Shown piece after piece: positions 43,505 through 55,980 of a stretch of 64,000 nt of DNA. This DNA is from Cavia porcellus (Eukaryota > Chordata > Mammalia > Rodentia > Caviidae): positions 18,750,001-18,814,000 of the forward strand of contig NW_026947486.1 of NCBI RefSeq assembly GCF_034190915.1, given 5' to 3'. The translations under genes and the position numbers were made by a program. The stretch's first letter is position 1. Each line of letters opens with the position of its first letter. The notes below the pieces were generated by a model. The model searched no databases, had not been told where the DNA came from, and was given only the letters and a program-made list of their open reading frames with translations.

Positions 43505-45092
43505 CTTTTTTGGTACTTTTTGAGACAAGGTCTCACCATGCAGTTCAGGCTGGCCTTGAACTCACTTTGTAGCCCAGGCTGGACTTGAACTCACAGCAAT
43601 CCTCCTGCCTCAGCCTCCCAAGTGCGGGGATTATAGGCATGTGTTACCACTCGTGGCTTCCCCCACTGAGTTTTGACACTGCATAGTAATATTACTTTCT
43701 GAAATATTTCATAATGATCCTTTTACTTATGTCCAAGCACTAAGTTCCATTTGCATAGTTTTATATACCAGTGAAAATATGTTCAGAGTGAGTCTTGTCT
43801 TTGACATTTTATATTGTATAAATGCTATGGAATGAATGCATTTCTGTTGTCATCACCATATGTTTTTCTCATCATTTGTGATGTTCTGTTTGTGTACTGC
43901 AGAGTGTAAACCATGCAAGGTAAGACAACTGGCCCAATCCCAGCTTGCTGACCACGTGATGCTTAAACACGCAGCAGCAGGGGCTGGGCCTCAGCTCCAT
44001 GGTGAAGCACTTGCCCAGCTTTCAGAGTGCTACAAAAACAAAACAAAACAAGCAACACAGCACTAAGCAAACAGCCACAAAAGCACACTCTTTGAAGGTG
44101 GGGAAAGTGGTGCGCGATGTGTAAAATTCATAGCCTAATTGTCCTTTTGACATCTTCTTCATACACTGTGTCATAAACAATCTATCTGCAGCTCAGGACG
44201 GTGTTGCTCAGCTATATTCTCAGCATTCTGGGAGGCTGGGGCAAGAGAATTGCAAGTTTGAGCTTAGCCTGTGCAACTTAACAATGTAGATTCCAAATAA
44301 AAAACATTAAAAGGATTGGAGATGTAACCAAGGCCCTGGGTCCAATCTCCAATATTACAAAAAGTAAAAAAGAAGAAATCCAGAAATGATGACACTTTTT
44401 TCACAATTTCCAGAGTTTTACTATGGAATGCATATATAAAAATGAATTTTTACCTCAAATTATGTATAATTACATTGATATATATATGACATGAATAAAA
44501 CATGCATACTATAAGACAGTACAGGCTGTAGTACTGAATGTACAAATATCACTTTTGCCATATTCACATAGCAAATGAACATTATTTACATAGCATGTTT
44601 CTTTTTTTCTTTTTTCTCTTGAGCTTTTTGACACAAGATCTTACTATGTAATTCAGGCTGGCCTTGAACTCACTAAGTAGCCCAGAGTGGCCTCAAATTG
44701 GTGACGATCCTCTTGCCTCAGCCTCCTGAGTGCTAGGATTACAGGTGTGTGCCACCATGCTTAGCTATTTTAAAATTTAGTTAGGGTCTTTCTTTTTTGA
44801 GACAGGATCTTGGTATGTAGTCCATATTAGCTTCCATGTTGATATCCTCCTGCCTCAGTCTACTGAGTAGCTGTTTAGAGGTATGTGCTATGGCATCCAG
44901 CTTTTCTATGCACATTTTAAACCTTAAATCAACTGATGCTCAGTCTAAAGTGTGGGCTGTGTTTACTGGTGATAATGCTGATGGTCATAGCAGCAAACAC
45001 CAGAGAATCACAAAGCAGAAGAGATGGCTTCTTCCGCATTCTTTTAGCTCTGTGGGTGTTACAGGGTGAACTTCTTAGTTTGAAAATAGGAC

Positions 45093-45133
<41 letters not shown>

Positions 45134-45310
45134 TGCTGGAACCCAGGGCCTCATACAGGCTAGACCAGTGCTCTACCATTGAGCTACACCTTTAAAATTT
45201 TTGATACAAGATTTCACTAAGTTGCTCAGGGTGGCCTCAGATTTGTGATATTCCTGCCTCAGCCTCCTGAATAACCAGAATTATAAGTATGCACTGCCAT
45301 GCCTGGCTGG
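43505..45310. mobile_element. SINE-rich stretch with a (TG)n
   Basis: Antisense B1 at 43505-43665, ID-like text at 43978-44055, sense B1 and ID remnants at 44185-44370, antisense B1-like copies at 44615-44770 and 44790-44905. A (TG)n follows at 45095-45132, joined to an antisense B4-like dimer at 45133-45310. Confidence 0.6.
45095..45132. repeat. (TG)n microsatellite
   Basis: 19 uninterrupted TG units next to an ID/B4-like SINE. Confidence 0.97.
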
Positions 45311-46394
45311 TAGGACATCCTCTGATAACAAAAATGCAGAACTCAGGCCAGGGTCCATAATAGTAGTACTTAGCTAAAATTCATAGACATTTCATTTTCA
45401 TTGTCCTGATATTAGTATATAAAGGGGAATAAAGCACTAACTTAGATGATTTTGGGGATCATATAATTATTATCTTTTCAGTACATAAATTATAAAATAG
45501 AATTAATTTTATTTAAAAAGACATAAGAGAGCACATTAGAATTTAACATGTTGCTTCTACTTTAATCAAAGGAATTCACAGTTATTGAAGAAATTTTTTC
45601 AAATGGTTCCACTGAAACTCAGGGAAGACATACGAATGCCAGGTCAAGAAGGCAGATCTTTCTAGAACTTTTCTTCTTACTCAAATATTGAGACTATGTT
45701 AATTATGTAACAAAGTAAAATTGTTGTAAAACTATGGGACAATTATAACTTTGGTTAATGTGTACGATGGAAAACTGCAAATAAAATAAGCTTTTGGTCC
45801 TCTTATGAATCTTCTTCCACAAGCCTGAATAGATTTCTTTTTTTAAAGCATATATTAGTTCTTTTATTTTACACAGTTCAGGCAGCAGTTTTAATAGTGT
45901 AGATATTCCTGGCTTCTTATCATTGTAAACTCAAAAGACTTGTTTTTAGTAATGTGTGGTTTTTTTGTTTTTTGTTTTTTTGTAGTGAGTATCAAACTCA
46001 CAACCATGCACTTACCAGGCAGGTGCTTGAACCACTGAACTAAATCCCCATCTGGTAATCTGTTTTGTATCTAATCTTTGCTTCAGATAAGATAGAGATT
46101 GTAGTCTATATTTAACAGATTATAATAGTAATAACATATTTATACTATTTTCAGACAATATTACTTTGCAAATTAAGATTTGTTCAATGAAATAATTGAC
46201 AAACCATGTAGTTTGGTGCAATCAACTCTAGCTGCATATTTAAATCCAGTTTTTCAAATGTCGAAATTAAATTTGTACAGCAAGTAACTTGAATTCTGTT
46301 TATCTTTTCCATTATAATTTTTAAATTGAGTAAGTAAAAGATAAATTTCAGATTCAAAATTTTTACTAGAAATTATGTCTGGGGTGGATTCTTT
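45311..46394. other. AT-rich intergenic sequence
   Basis: No gene seen. An antisense ID lies at about 45965-46050. Confidence 0.45.
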
Positions 46395-46560
46395 TTTTTA
46401 ATTTTAAAAGAAAAATAACAAACAATGAAACTCAGTTTCGAAACAGGTTAGTAGGACAGTTACAATAGTTGATACATTGCATATTGTTGTCTTCCTAGTA
46501 GTTATTCAGAGTACAGGATATAAGCATGATATCTTTTCTAGAAAATATTAGCACAAAACA
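46395..46560. repeat. possible fourth fragment of the 33772-type repeat
   Basis: TTTTTAATTTTAAAAG edge, an AAC-rich stretch and 'GTCTTCCTAGTAGTTATTC' recall the start of the 36421 copy. Strongly diverged. Confidence 0.3.
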
Positions 46561-48860
46561 TTCTTTTCAAGGAGCAAATTGCTGTATAAGTACCTTAATT
46601 AGTGTGTGTGTGTATGTGTGTAGATATATACACACTTTTACTTCTGAAAAGGCAACTGGCCTCAGAATATCAGGACAGACAGCGGGAGCCAGAGGGTGGC
46701 CTGGTGCAGAGGAACAGCCATGATGAACTCTACTGCTTTGGGCAAACAGTACCCTGCATGTGTGTGGACCTAGGTAAGTGCTGTCTGCACACGGTTAGTC
46801 ACACTTGCACACTGCCAGTACAGTAGGGGCGTATTGGTCACACTAGCAGCGCACTACTTAAACTTACATTTTTAGGACATACGTGTTCCTGTCTAATCCT
46901 ACCTACTGGAGAGGCTGAGGAGGAGGATCACAAGTTGGAGAGAAGCCTAGGTAATTTAGCAAGACCCTGGGGATGTGGCTCAGTGATAGGGCGCTTGTCT
47001 AGCATGCATGAGGCATCTGTTGGCCTGCTTTCAGATTTTGTTTAATGGAATGATATGCTTTAACTGAGGAAAAGGGAAAATAATTGCAAACTGGAGATTA
47101 AGTGCCTATTCTTTGCCATAGGAGGAGATCTTAGCTCACAGTTCCATACATAGACTGTGATGTAAGGTGTCTATCTTTTGGTAGAAGTAATAAAATTGTC
47201 AGTCTCAACCCCACGACTGAGATGGTGGACAAGTCACCATGTGGTTTGGTGTCTCCATTTCCTGGTCCATAAAACTGAACATGGTTATGTACACATTTAA
47301 GATGTTGTTAGCCTTAGTAAGATCCAAATGGCCTTTTCACTGTAAAATGTCTGGGATCTAGGACTGGAGTGTAGCTCAGTGGTAGAGCACTTGCCTGGCG
47401 TGTGGAAAGCCATCCCCAGCATGAACCCTACCTGTTACAAAAGTGTATGTGATCTGCATCCTTGTATTGTTCACCCCAACTTCTTTGTCATGGGAGTGTC
47501 TTCTCAATCCATTTTAAAAGACAGTTTTACGGGATACATCAATCACTAACTTCTTTTTATTGCAATTTCTAGAAAACTTAGGGCTGTGGTTTGTTGACTT
47601 TCCTCTTAGAATATCTTAAACAACGTGCCATATTTGAGCTCCTAGTCCGTTCCTGACTGCTAACATGATAGAGTTCCACCCCTCATGGGTATTGATGTAT
47701 GATGACAATGTGACACAGAAGTCTGATGTGGGAAACTGTAAGATGGGATGACACTGGAAAGATGGTTTCATCGAAATGCCAAAGTGTATGAAAGCGTATT
47801 CACCCTCACATTTATGCAGATTGGTGTCAAGTGGTCAGGCAGTTCCTAAGCAACTGTACAGAGTTGACTGCTAGGCTGGCTTGTCACATGTCCACATATT
47901 CCTCTGGAAAAGAGACCATGAGCACAAATGCATTCAGCTGGTTTATTGCTTAAAGAGACAGTAACAGTAAGACCATCGTGGTGTCAGATTCATGCGCAGC
48001 CTCCTAGAATGAAATTGAACCAGATAGTCTAGGCTACCTGCTCCACAAATAGTCTGTCTCTGTCAGTGAAAGACTGACTCTAAACTCCAGCCAACCAGCT
48101 TTATACTAGCTACACAGAAGCCTACTGTTGGAACCAAGCCATGGTCACACTAGAAAGGTCCATGTCTCTCCAGAGCCAGAGAGGCTGACGAGAAAGTGCC
48201 TGATGACCACTTCTTACCAGGCTACTTGTCATGTTCTGGAAAAAGAGGCACAGGATGCTCTTCTGCCCAGACTCAAGTGAGATTTCAGTCAAGTTGTCCC
48301 CATTTGGACTATGTGGAGATGTGCATGCCACCATGGGGTGATGGCAAAGTGATTCTCATAGAGATATGCTGCCTAACCTTTCATGTGTGCCGCTAAGAAT
48401 TATTTTTAGAAACACAGGCCACCTGTTTGGTGCCCTGACTAGCTATACAGACAGGTGCATGGATGAAATTCTTTCAATTTGTCTTGGTGAAATTAGATGG
48501 CAGTAACTGTGGCTATGCCTGTGAAGAAAATGATCAGATCTACTTGGAGGGTAGACCACAGCCAGGCCCCTTGTCCAGAGCCAAGTCAGCTCTGTGTGAC
48601 CTTAATGCAAGTAGGGCAAGGTGTGTTGGTAGTGACTGGTATGTGGCCCACCCCACTGGCCAGTAGGAAGTGCAGAGTGAAGTGATTGGCAGTTGCCATT
48701 CACGCCAGGCAGTTTAGACTAGTGTAGTGCCTACATATCTATGTACTGGTGGGTGAACCATTTATTACAACAGAAATAAACCAATCTGGGATTCCCTAGG
48801 GCAGCTAAACTTTTTGAGTGGAGTTAAGTATGTGTAGTTCCTGCAAAGCAGGTTGGAGAA
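46561..48860. other. intergenic, no gene; sparse SINEs
   Basis: B1/ID remnants at 46880-47025 and an ID at 47350-47435 in sense. 47450-48860 is unique-looking; its open frames (67-70 codons) have no family features. Confidence 0.4.
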
Positions 48861-48864
48861 GTGT

Positions 48865-49005
48865 TTCTGAGCCCAGCATGGTGCTGCACACCAGCAATTG
48901 GGAGGCTGAGCCAGGGGGATTGAGAATCTGAGCCCAGTTACCTGGTGAGACCCTGATTCAAACAACAGCAGCCAAAAACAAACAAACAAACAAACAAACA
49001 AAAAG
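48865..49005 (+). mobile_element. B1-like SINE with (CAAA)n tail
   Basis: 'AGCCCAGCATGGTGCTGCAC' and 'GTGAGACCCTGATTCAAAC' mark the body; the tail is a run of CAAA units. Confidence 0.75.
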
Positions 49006-49029
49006 ATTTCTGAAGGGAACAATTTCATA

Positions 49030-49355
49030 GTTGTTATGGCCTGAATATTTGCATCCCCTAGAATTCAGACGTTGATATTCTAACCCTGAAGGCAATGGAA
49101 TTGGGAGATGACACATTTTACGAAGTGACCAGGGACTAGTGTTCTTATAAAATAGGCCAAAGGAGCTTGCTGGCCCGTTCCACCACGTGAGGACACAGGG
49201 AGCAGGGATGCAGCCCCTCCTCAGGCATCAAATCTGTAAGGATCTTGATCTTGGATTTCCTAGGCTTCAAAACTGTGAAAAGTAAATGTTTGTTTTAAAG
49301 CACTCAGTTTATGGCAGGTAGTCTGTTGTGGCAGCCAGCACAAACTAATATCTGT
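49030..49355 (+). mobile_element. MLT1-type solo LTR (ERVL-MaLR)
   Basis: 'TGTTATGGCCTGAATATTTG', 'TTCTTATAAAATAGGCC', 'CACGTGAGGACACAGGG', 'CTTGATCTTGGATTTCC' and 'CAGCACAAACTAATA' follow the known order of an MLT1 long terminal repeat. No internal retroviral coding sequence is present on either side. Confidence 0.75.
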
Positions 49356-49599
49356 CAGGGCCAGGACAGCTCCCCTGCTGTGGCCCGTACTGCTCCAGGA
49401 TCCACTTAGCCCTTAGCACTCGTTACCTCACACCTGTGAGCACCATCGTCAGTGTGCAAGAACCACCCAGACAGGTGGCAGAGCTCTCAGAAGGAGGAAC
49501 ACTGGCTCAGACTCTCCTTCCTCCAGGCTCTTCTCTGCTACTCGCAGAGCCTGGTAACTGTTTTCTGTGAGGTACATATGAAAGAGACAAAGGTATTGT

Positions 49600-49965
49600 G
49601 AATAGATTCATGTGTCTGTCATCCCAGCTATTTAGAAGCTGAGGTGGGAGGCTCACAAGTTTGAGGCCAACCTAGATGACACAGCAAGACCCTCAAGAAA
49701 CAAAATACCAAGTAAAATGAAACACTTTTGTCACATTCAAAACCATTACTGCCCACATTTAAATATTCACTACATTTAGAGTCCATACAAACTCTTTTTG
49801 AAATGTGTGCTTCCCTGGAAGCCAAACTTGGTGACCAGTTACTACTACTACTACTATTGTGATGAGGTCTTGCTATGTTGCCTAGGCTGTCCTTGAACTC
49901 TCTATCCCTCTGTCTTAGCCTACAGTATAGCTGGGATCACACTACCATGCTCAGATATTTTTTAA
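49600..49965. mobile_element. B1-like SINEs (sense and antisense)
   Basis: A sense B1 remnant at 49605-49700 and an antisense one at 49850-49960. A short ACT-triplet run lies between them at about 49840. Confidence 0.55.
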
Positions 49966-50235
49966 AGTTTTTCTCTTATGAATCTATTTTAGATGGCATT
50001 TTCACTTGTGGATGAAAAGGGCATGAAATGTTCAGTAAAAAGTCCACAGCAGGGTCAGTTTTTGCTAAATACTGTACCATTTTGGTTCTGACTGATTGTG
50101 TTTTGGAAATCCAAAACTAGAGTGTCATCCATTGGTACATCCTTGAATAGCGAGTCCCCATGTACTGTGCAGACACAGGTGGCAGCACCACATCCCAATG
50201 GGGTGTCCAGAAAACATTAAGAAGTGGGGTATAGG

Positions 50236-50325
50236 GCTGGGGGTTTAGCTCAGTGGCACAAATGCCTGCTTGACAAGCATGAGGTTGTGAATTCAATGCC
50301 CAGTACCAAACAACAGATAAACAAA
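50236..50325 (+). mobile_element. ID SINE whose tail became a (GAA)n array
   Basis: Near-complete ID body (GGGCTGGGGGTTTAGCTCAG) whose A-tail passes directly into the AAG repeat that follows. Confidence 0.85.
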
Positions 50326-50433
50326 AAAAAAAGAAGAAAGAAGAAGAAGAAGAAGAAGAAGAAGAAGAAGAAGAAGAAGAAGAAGAAGAAGAAGAAGAAG
50401 AAGAAGAGGAAGAGGAAGAGGAAGAAGAAGGAG
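50326..50433. repeat. (AAG)n / GAA microsatellite
   Basis: About 100 bases of purine-only AAG units with a few GGA/GAG variants near the right end. Homopurine-homopyrimidine mirror sequence of this kind can form triplex DNA. The poly-Lys, poly-Ser and poly-Phe open frames over it are artefacts of the repeat. Confidence 0.97.
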
Positions 50434-51265
50434 TATAAAGTATTCGTGGTCTTGTAGCTCTGGAGCCCAGAATGGGACACAGTCTCTGAACTTGTCTTTG
50501 CCATCTGACTATGTACCTGGGAGTCTCAGGAGTCCTTTGCTTCATATGCTGGCACTAGCCCTGTTCTGGGACCTACTCCTGAATGGAAAATGGGTCACCA
50601 CATAGCATGCAGGGGACTTACCTGCCAGAGCACTTTCTTGATGCTCATCCTGAAAGGGTCCTGTGCCAAGCATACCCACACCAGTGACAAACAGGGGTGT
50701 AGGGCTGGTACAATCTGCTAATATATTTGTTCCTGTGTGTCATTGGCTAGCACAGGTCCCTGCTAGTGATAATGAGAATTAAAACTAAATGAGTTCGTAG
50801 GCAAAGGTTTTAAGTAGAAAGTAAGAGAAATGGCCTCCATCTTGAGTAGTTCACAAAAAAATCAGAGAGGAATTTCATAAGCCCTGTACTTCTCTCAGGG
50901 TCTGATTGATGGTTTTCTCAGGTTTTGTAGTTGCAGAGGACTCCTGACCTGCATAGTCTCTGGCATGTGAGATTCTTCCAGAGTTCAAGGCAACCAAGGT
51001 TTAGGACAGTGGAGCCTTTAGAGTGTAGGTGTGCTCAGTGTTAAAGGATGATGAGACAGGCCAGGTAAACTTGAGGCCAATAAACCATGTTTTACCAACT
51101 TTCAGAGAGACACTCCCTAAATGACTAACATGACTATATGCAGAACTGAGAAGGATTTGATCCAGAGTTTTACAAAATGAATGTCTTGCAGTTACCTTTT
51201 GGGTACCTGTAGGTCCAAGTGAAGACTCATGGTTTTAGAAAAATCAAAACATTTAAAAAATTTTT
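50434..51265. other. intergenic, nothing recognised
   Basis: Unique-looking sequence without open frames of note, repeats or splice-like structure. Confidence 0.4.
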
Positions 51266-51269
51266 TTTT

Positions 51270-52150
51270 GCTTCCTTTGAGACAGGATCTTACTAGGTAG
51301 TCTAGGCTGGTCTTGAGCTCACTATGTAGCCCAAGCTGGCCTCACACTTGGGGCAATTCTCCTGTCTCAGCCTCCCAAATGGCGTGTGCCACCATACCTG
51401 GCTCTTAAATTCTTATTTGTTCAGACAGGGTCTCACTATACAGTTCAGGATGGCCATGACATCATTATGTATCCTAGGCTAGCCCCAAACTCAGTGATCC
51501 TTCTGCCTCAGCCTCCCAGGTGCTGGGGATTACAGGGGTGTGCCGCCATACCCAGCAATCCCTATTTTAGAAAAAAAATACAAATTGTGCTTTTATTTCA
51601 GTACTAGTGACTAAACCCAAAGCCTTTGTACTGAGCTACATTTCCAACCCTTTTTATTTTTTATTTTTGTAATTTTGGGACAGGTCTTGTTAAGTTGCCC
51701 AGGCTGGGTTTGAACTTATGATCCTTCTGCCTCAGCTTCCCAGAATACTGAAATTACTGGCATGAGATGCTATGCCAGAGTACAAGGCACACTTTTACTG
51801 AGTGAGTTTGTTTGTCCTCTGTCTCTGTGGTGATCTCTATGTCATGACTATGTTACATGGAGGCTGAGAGTGGGTCATCCAGTGAGCACGCTGCCAGGCT
51901 TGTACCTGTGCCCACCAAGCATACTGAGTGAAGCTTCTCTGCCAGGTGAAGTGTTTGTTTACACTTTTTTTGTGGTGAGGATTGAACCCAGAGCCTTCAA
52001 ACTGAGCTATGCCACCAGCCATTTTTAAATTTTTATTTTGAGACAACTTGCTAATTCACCAAGTTGCCCAGGCTGGGCTTGAACTTCCAATCCTCTTGCT
52101 TTAGCCTTTCAGAGCGCTAGGATTACAGGGTTACACCACCCTGCCCAGCT
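51270..52150 (-). mobile_element. SINE cluster: two B1 and two B4-like dimers (antisense)
   Basis: B1-like copies at 51275-51405 and 51415-51560, and ID-B1 dimers at 51595-51780 and 51965-52150, all antisense. The order ID then B1 in antisense is constant across the dimers in this window. Confidence 0.65.
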
Positions 52151-53200
52151 TTTTTTTAAACTTTTAATTTTGAAATAATAATAAATTGTCATGAAACTTA
52201 CACACACATACAACCCTACAAGGTTGAGGATGTAGCTCAGTGGTAGAGCACTTGTCTAGTATACCTGAGGCTCTGAGTTCCATTCCAAGCACTGAAAAAA
52301 AAAGTACAAAGATGTTTCATGCATCACGTTTTTCATACTGTAGTGACATATACAATATCAAAAAGAGGAAATTGCAGTGGTACAATCCACCAATTTTATT
52401 CCAGTTTTGCCATGCCCTCATCTGTGCTGCTACATGATTTTGTTACATAACAATCACAACAATCAAGATTCATTCAGAACTGTTAGCACAAAGAGTTGGG
52501 CACTGACTCTTTATGGTCCCCTTCTCCCATCCCTAAGCCCTTGGTAACCATTAATCCTTTCACGATAATTGTGCTATTTCAAGAATGTTATTTATAAATG
52601 GAATCACATAGTGTGAAACCTTTTGAGGTTGGCGTTTTGCACTCAGCGTAATTCCTCTGAGATCTATTGAAACTGCCGTGTTTATCAATAGTTAATTCCT
52701 TTATCTTGCAGAAGATGTTTAAAGACAGGGATGCACTAGTACCTGTTTAAGTGCTTAGCCACCATGAGACATCTGGACTAGTTCCAGTTTTAGTCTGTTA
52801 TGAATAAAACTGCCAAGAGCATTTGGGTACAACTTTCTGTAAGTTTTCATTTCTCTGAGATAAATGCCCAGAAATGCAATGCTGATGGTAGTTACATGTT
52901 TAGTTTTATAAGAAATTGCTAAAGTATTCTCTCCTAGTCTCTAGTTTGTCTTTTCATTCTTTTCTAAAACTTTCTCTCACAGCAAACACTTCAAGTTCAT
53001 TTGTTTGTTTGAGGCAGGGTTTATGTCAGTTGCCCAGGCTGGTCTTGAAGCTGTGATCCTCTTGTCTCTTGCCAATTGAATGCTGGGTTTAGAGTGCTGG
53101 GATTGCAGCATAGCAAAACACTTTTTTAAAAAATATCATGTTTTATATTTAATTCTGCGGTTCATTTTGGTTAGTTTTTATTTAAAAATTTTTTTGCGGC

Positions 53201-53275
53201 GGGGGGGGGGGGGATTTAGTCCAGCAGTGAAAGTGCCTGCCTGGCAAGCACAAGGTTGTGCGCTCGATCCTAGCA

Positions 53276-53316
<41 letters not shown>
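53201..53316. repeat. G13 run, ID SINE and (CA)n in direct succession
   Basis: Thirteen G (53201-53213) abut an ID body (53214-53276) that leads straight into about 20 CA units (53277-53316). Confidence 0.9.
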
Positions 53317-53318
<2 letters not shown>

Positions 53319-53329
53319 GTTTTAGGAAA

Positions 53330-54110
53330 TGGCAGTCTTTTCCCATGAGTCAGTGCCATTCGTGAACTGTGAGGGAAGAGAACAAGAAGTTATCCAGAAG
53401 CAAGCCCTTCCTGTGAATCAGTATCCATGTGTGGGGAGAGCCAGATGCCAGTCCCTTCCTGCATGCAGGCTGGGAAACAAGAACCACCACTCACCCCCAA
53501 CTCCTGCTGTAAGCAATCCACTGATCCAAAGGAACACAGTCTGCGATAATAAGTATTGAGGTGAAATGCAATTTGATGATTGTGATGTTTGGTGTTTCCT
53601 GGACTTTGCAGGTCTAGGGCCAGTGGTCTGATCATTTAGTCACAGGATCACAATACACAGTATGGCATCTATGGGGGATCCCCTTCTGAAGGTGGTGGCC
53701 ATTGTTAATTCCCTATCATCCTGTTTTGAAGTCCTGTATCATTTTCATTGTTTTGTTGGGTTGCATTTTATTCCATTTTGTTTTGTTTGATTTTTGTTAT
53801 ATCTGATGGCATGGGCAGCTATTTCAAAGAAAGCAAGGCATATTACGGTAGCTATTTTGGATTTACTATTATTGTGAACTCCTTTACTGCATTCATTATT
53901 TTGTTTTTATTGGCTCTATTCTGTTCTGTTTGATTTTTACTATGTATGAAAAATCTGCAGCTATTTTAAAACAACAAGAGGTATAACGGTAACCATTGTT
54001 GATTGTTTTGAAGTCCTGTGCACTTACACTGGTTTGTTTTGATTGGCTTTATTTTGTTTTGTTTTGCTTGGTTTTATTCTCTTTAAAATAAAAATTAAAA
54101 AGTTTTTAAA
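53330..54110. repeat. ~0.78-kb repeat, copy B (inverted relative to 33772-34545)
   Basis: Its reverse complement aligns along its length with 33772-34545. Both share 'GCATTTCACCTCAATA', 'GGGCTTGCTTCT', 'CCATCAGATATAACA'-type text and the TTTTAAAGAG edge. The TTTTGAAGTC motif at 53724 and 54006 is 282 bp apart, twice about 141. Confidence 0.75.
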
Positions 54111-55599
54111 AATAAAATATTGTTTTTGGTATTTTGGGACAGAATCTTGCTATGTAGTTCAGACTGGCCTTGAACACACTATGTAGCCCTGGATGGCCTC
54201 AAACTCACGATAATCCTCCTGCCTCAGCCTCTCAAGTGCAGGGATTACAGGTGTGTGCTACTTACTGTGTCTCACCCATTTTGGTTAATTTTTGAAACAA
54301 AGTATGAGATTTGGTTCGTGGTTAATTTGAGGGTGGTACCTAAAGAGCACCATCTATTGAAAAGCCCCTCCTTTCTGTTTGAATTGCTTTTGCTCCTTTG
54401 TTAAACAATCATTTAGTGAATTTGAATGTAGTGACACATAACTGTAACTCCAGAACCCTAGGGGATGAGACAGGAGGATTACAAATTCTAGCCCAGCCTG
54501 GACAACCTAATGACTTAGCAAGACTTTGTTTTGGAAAAAAATTAAAAAGCCTAGGAAGGGCTGAGGACTCACCTCAGTGGTGTAGCATCTGCCTGGCAAG
54601 CATGAGGTCCTGGGTTCGATTCCCAGTATCCCAAATTCCACTCTCCTCCCAAACCCTGGGAATGCAGCTCAGTTGCAAAGATTTCAGGTTCAATTCCTAG
54701 TACTAAACAAAGAAGAAGGAGTAAGAGGGAGCAGAAGAAGACAAGGAGGAGGAGGAGGAGAAGGAGAACAAAATCCAGAAGGAACCAGGAGGCTGTGATC
54801 ACTTGAACCTCGTAGTTTGAGGGCAGATTCTCCCTTGATTTATGGGGACCTGTCTCTGTTGTCTCACTCTAATTACTGGATTTATATACTAAACCTTAAC
54901 ATTAAAAAGTATGATTCTTCTTTTGTTCCACTTATAAAATTATTTTAGCTATTTTAAGTTTTCAATTTCCCATACAAGTTTTAGAAAAAGCTTGTTTCTA
55001 TATATGAAAATTTGGCTTTTCTTGTAATACTGGGCATTGAACCAGGACCTTTGCACTGAGCTACATTCCCGGTACTTTTTACATTTTATTTTGAGATAGG
55101 GTCTTGCAACGTTGCTCAGACTGGGCTAAAACTTCCTATCTTTATGCTTCAGCCTCCCAGAGTGCTTGGATTATATCTATCCACCACCATTCCCAGCTAG
55201 GCTGATATTTTATAGTAATTGAGTTAACCTCATAAATCAGAGGATGATTACCTCTTTCCCCCTAGGTTGAGTATGCCAATGCATGAGCTCATTGTCTTCT
55301 CATTTGTTTAGATATTATATGATTTCTTTCATCAATATTTTATAATTTGTAGTGTACAGACCTTGTACATGTGTACTATCCTGTGTACCAACATTGTATA
55401 CCTAAGTATTTTATCTTCTTGATAGCAATTGTATGTGGTATTGTGTTTTAAATTTTGGTCATCAACATTTAGAAATGCAATTGGATTTTTCTGTGCTACA
55501 ATTACATGTTATTTATAAAAATAAACAGAGGTTTATATTTGGCTACAGTTCACAGCTGTTGGACATTGTTCAAAGAGAACATAGAACCTTTTTTCCCTC

Positions 55600-55770
55600 T
55601 TTTTTTGGTACCGCTCTTCCTACTGAGCTACATCCCCAGCCCTCCCGCTTTTTATTTTGAGACAGAGTCTTGTTAAGTCACTAAGTTGTCCAGGCTGAGC
55701 TTGAACTTGCAATACTCCTGTCTCAGCCTCCCAGAGGTCTGGGATTACAGGCGTGTGTGCCATCATGCTC
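55600..55770 (-). mobile_element. B4-like dimeric SINE
   Basis: Antisense ID end ('GAGCTACATCCCCAGCCC') followed by antisense B1-like half ('GGGATTACAGGCGTGTG'). Confidence 0.75.
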
Positions 55771-55980
55771 TGTGGGACATGAACTCTTAAAGCAGATATA
55801 CTCATAGTTTCTTCTTAAAGACAGATTCCACTATTACTAAATGACAAAAAGAGACAGCTGACTTTTCCATTTTGAAAAAATGTCTACTGCATGATTTTCA
55901 CTAATAACTTTATGGTTCCTTGTAGGCCAGGGGCACATGGGCTAGCACATGCTCCACAGCTAAGCTGTATCAATGCTGAT

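Larger units (their letters stand above)
52160..55530 (-). mobile_element. ancient L1M (antisense) carrying several insertions
   Basis: L1 3'UTR-side text in antisense at 52160-52970 ('TAAATGGAATCACATAGTG', 'TTATGAATAAAACTGCC', 'TTTCATTTCTCTGAGATAA'). ORF2-side text resumes at 54285-54410 ('CCATCTATTGAAAAGCCCC') and 54840-55530 ('GTGTACAGACCTTGTACAT', 'CCTAAGTATTTTATCTTC'). Later insertions include an ID at 52222-52310, the 53201-53316 cluster, the 53330-54110 repeat, a B1 (54120-54275), SINEs at 54420-54720 and a B4-like copy at 55025-55200. Confidence 0.6.

Noticed and set aside
50117..50545. Poly-Ser / poly-Lys / poly-Phe ORFs
   Set aside because: They are translations of the GAA microsatellite in different frames.
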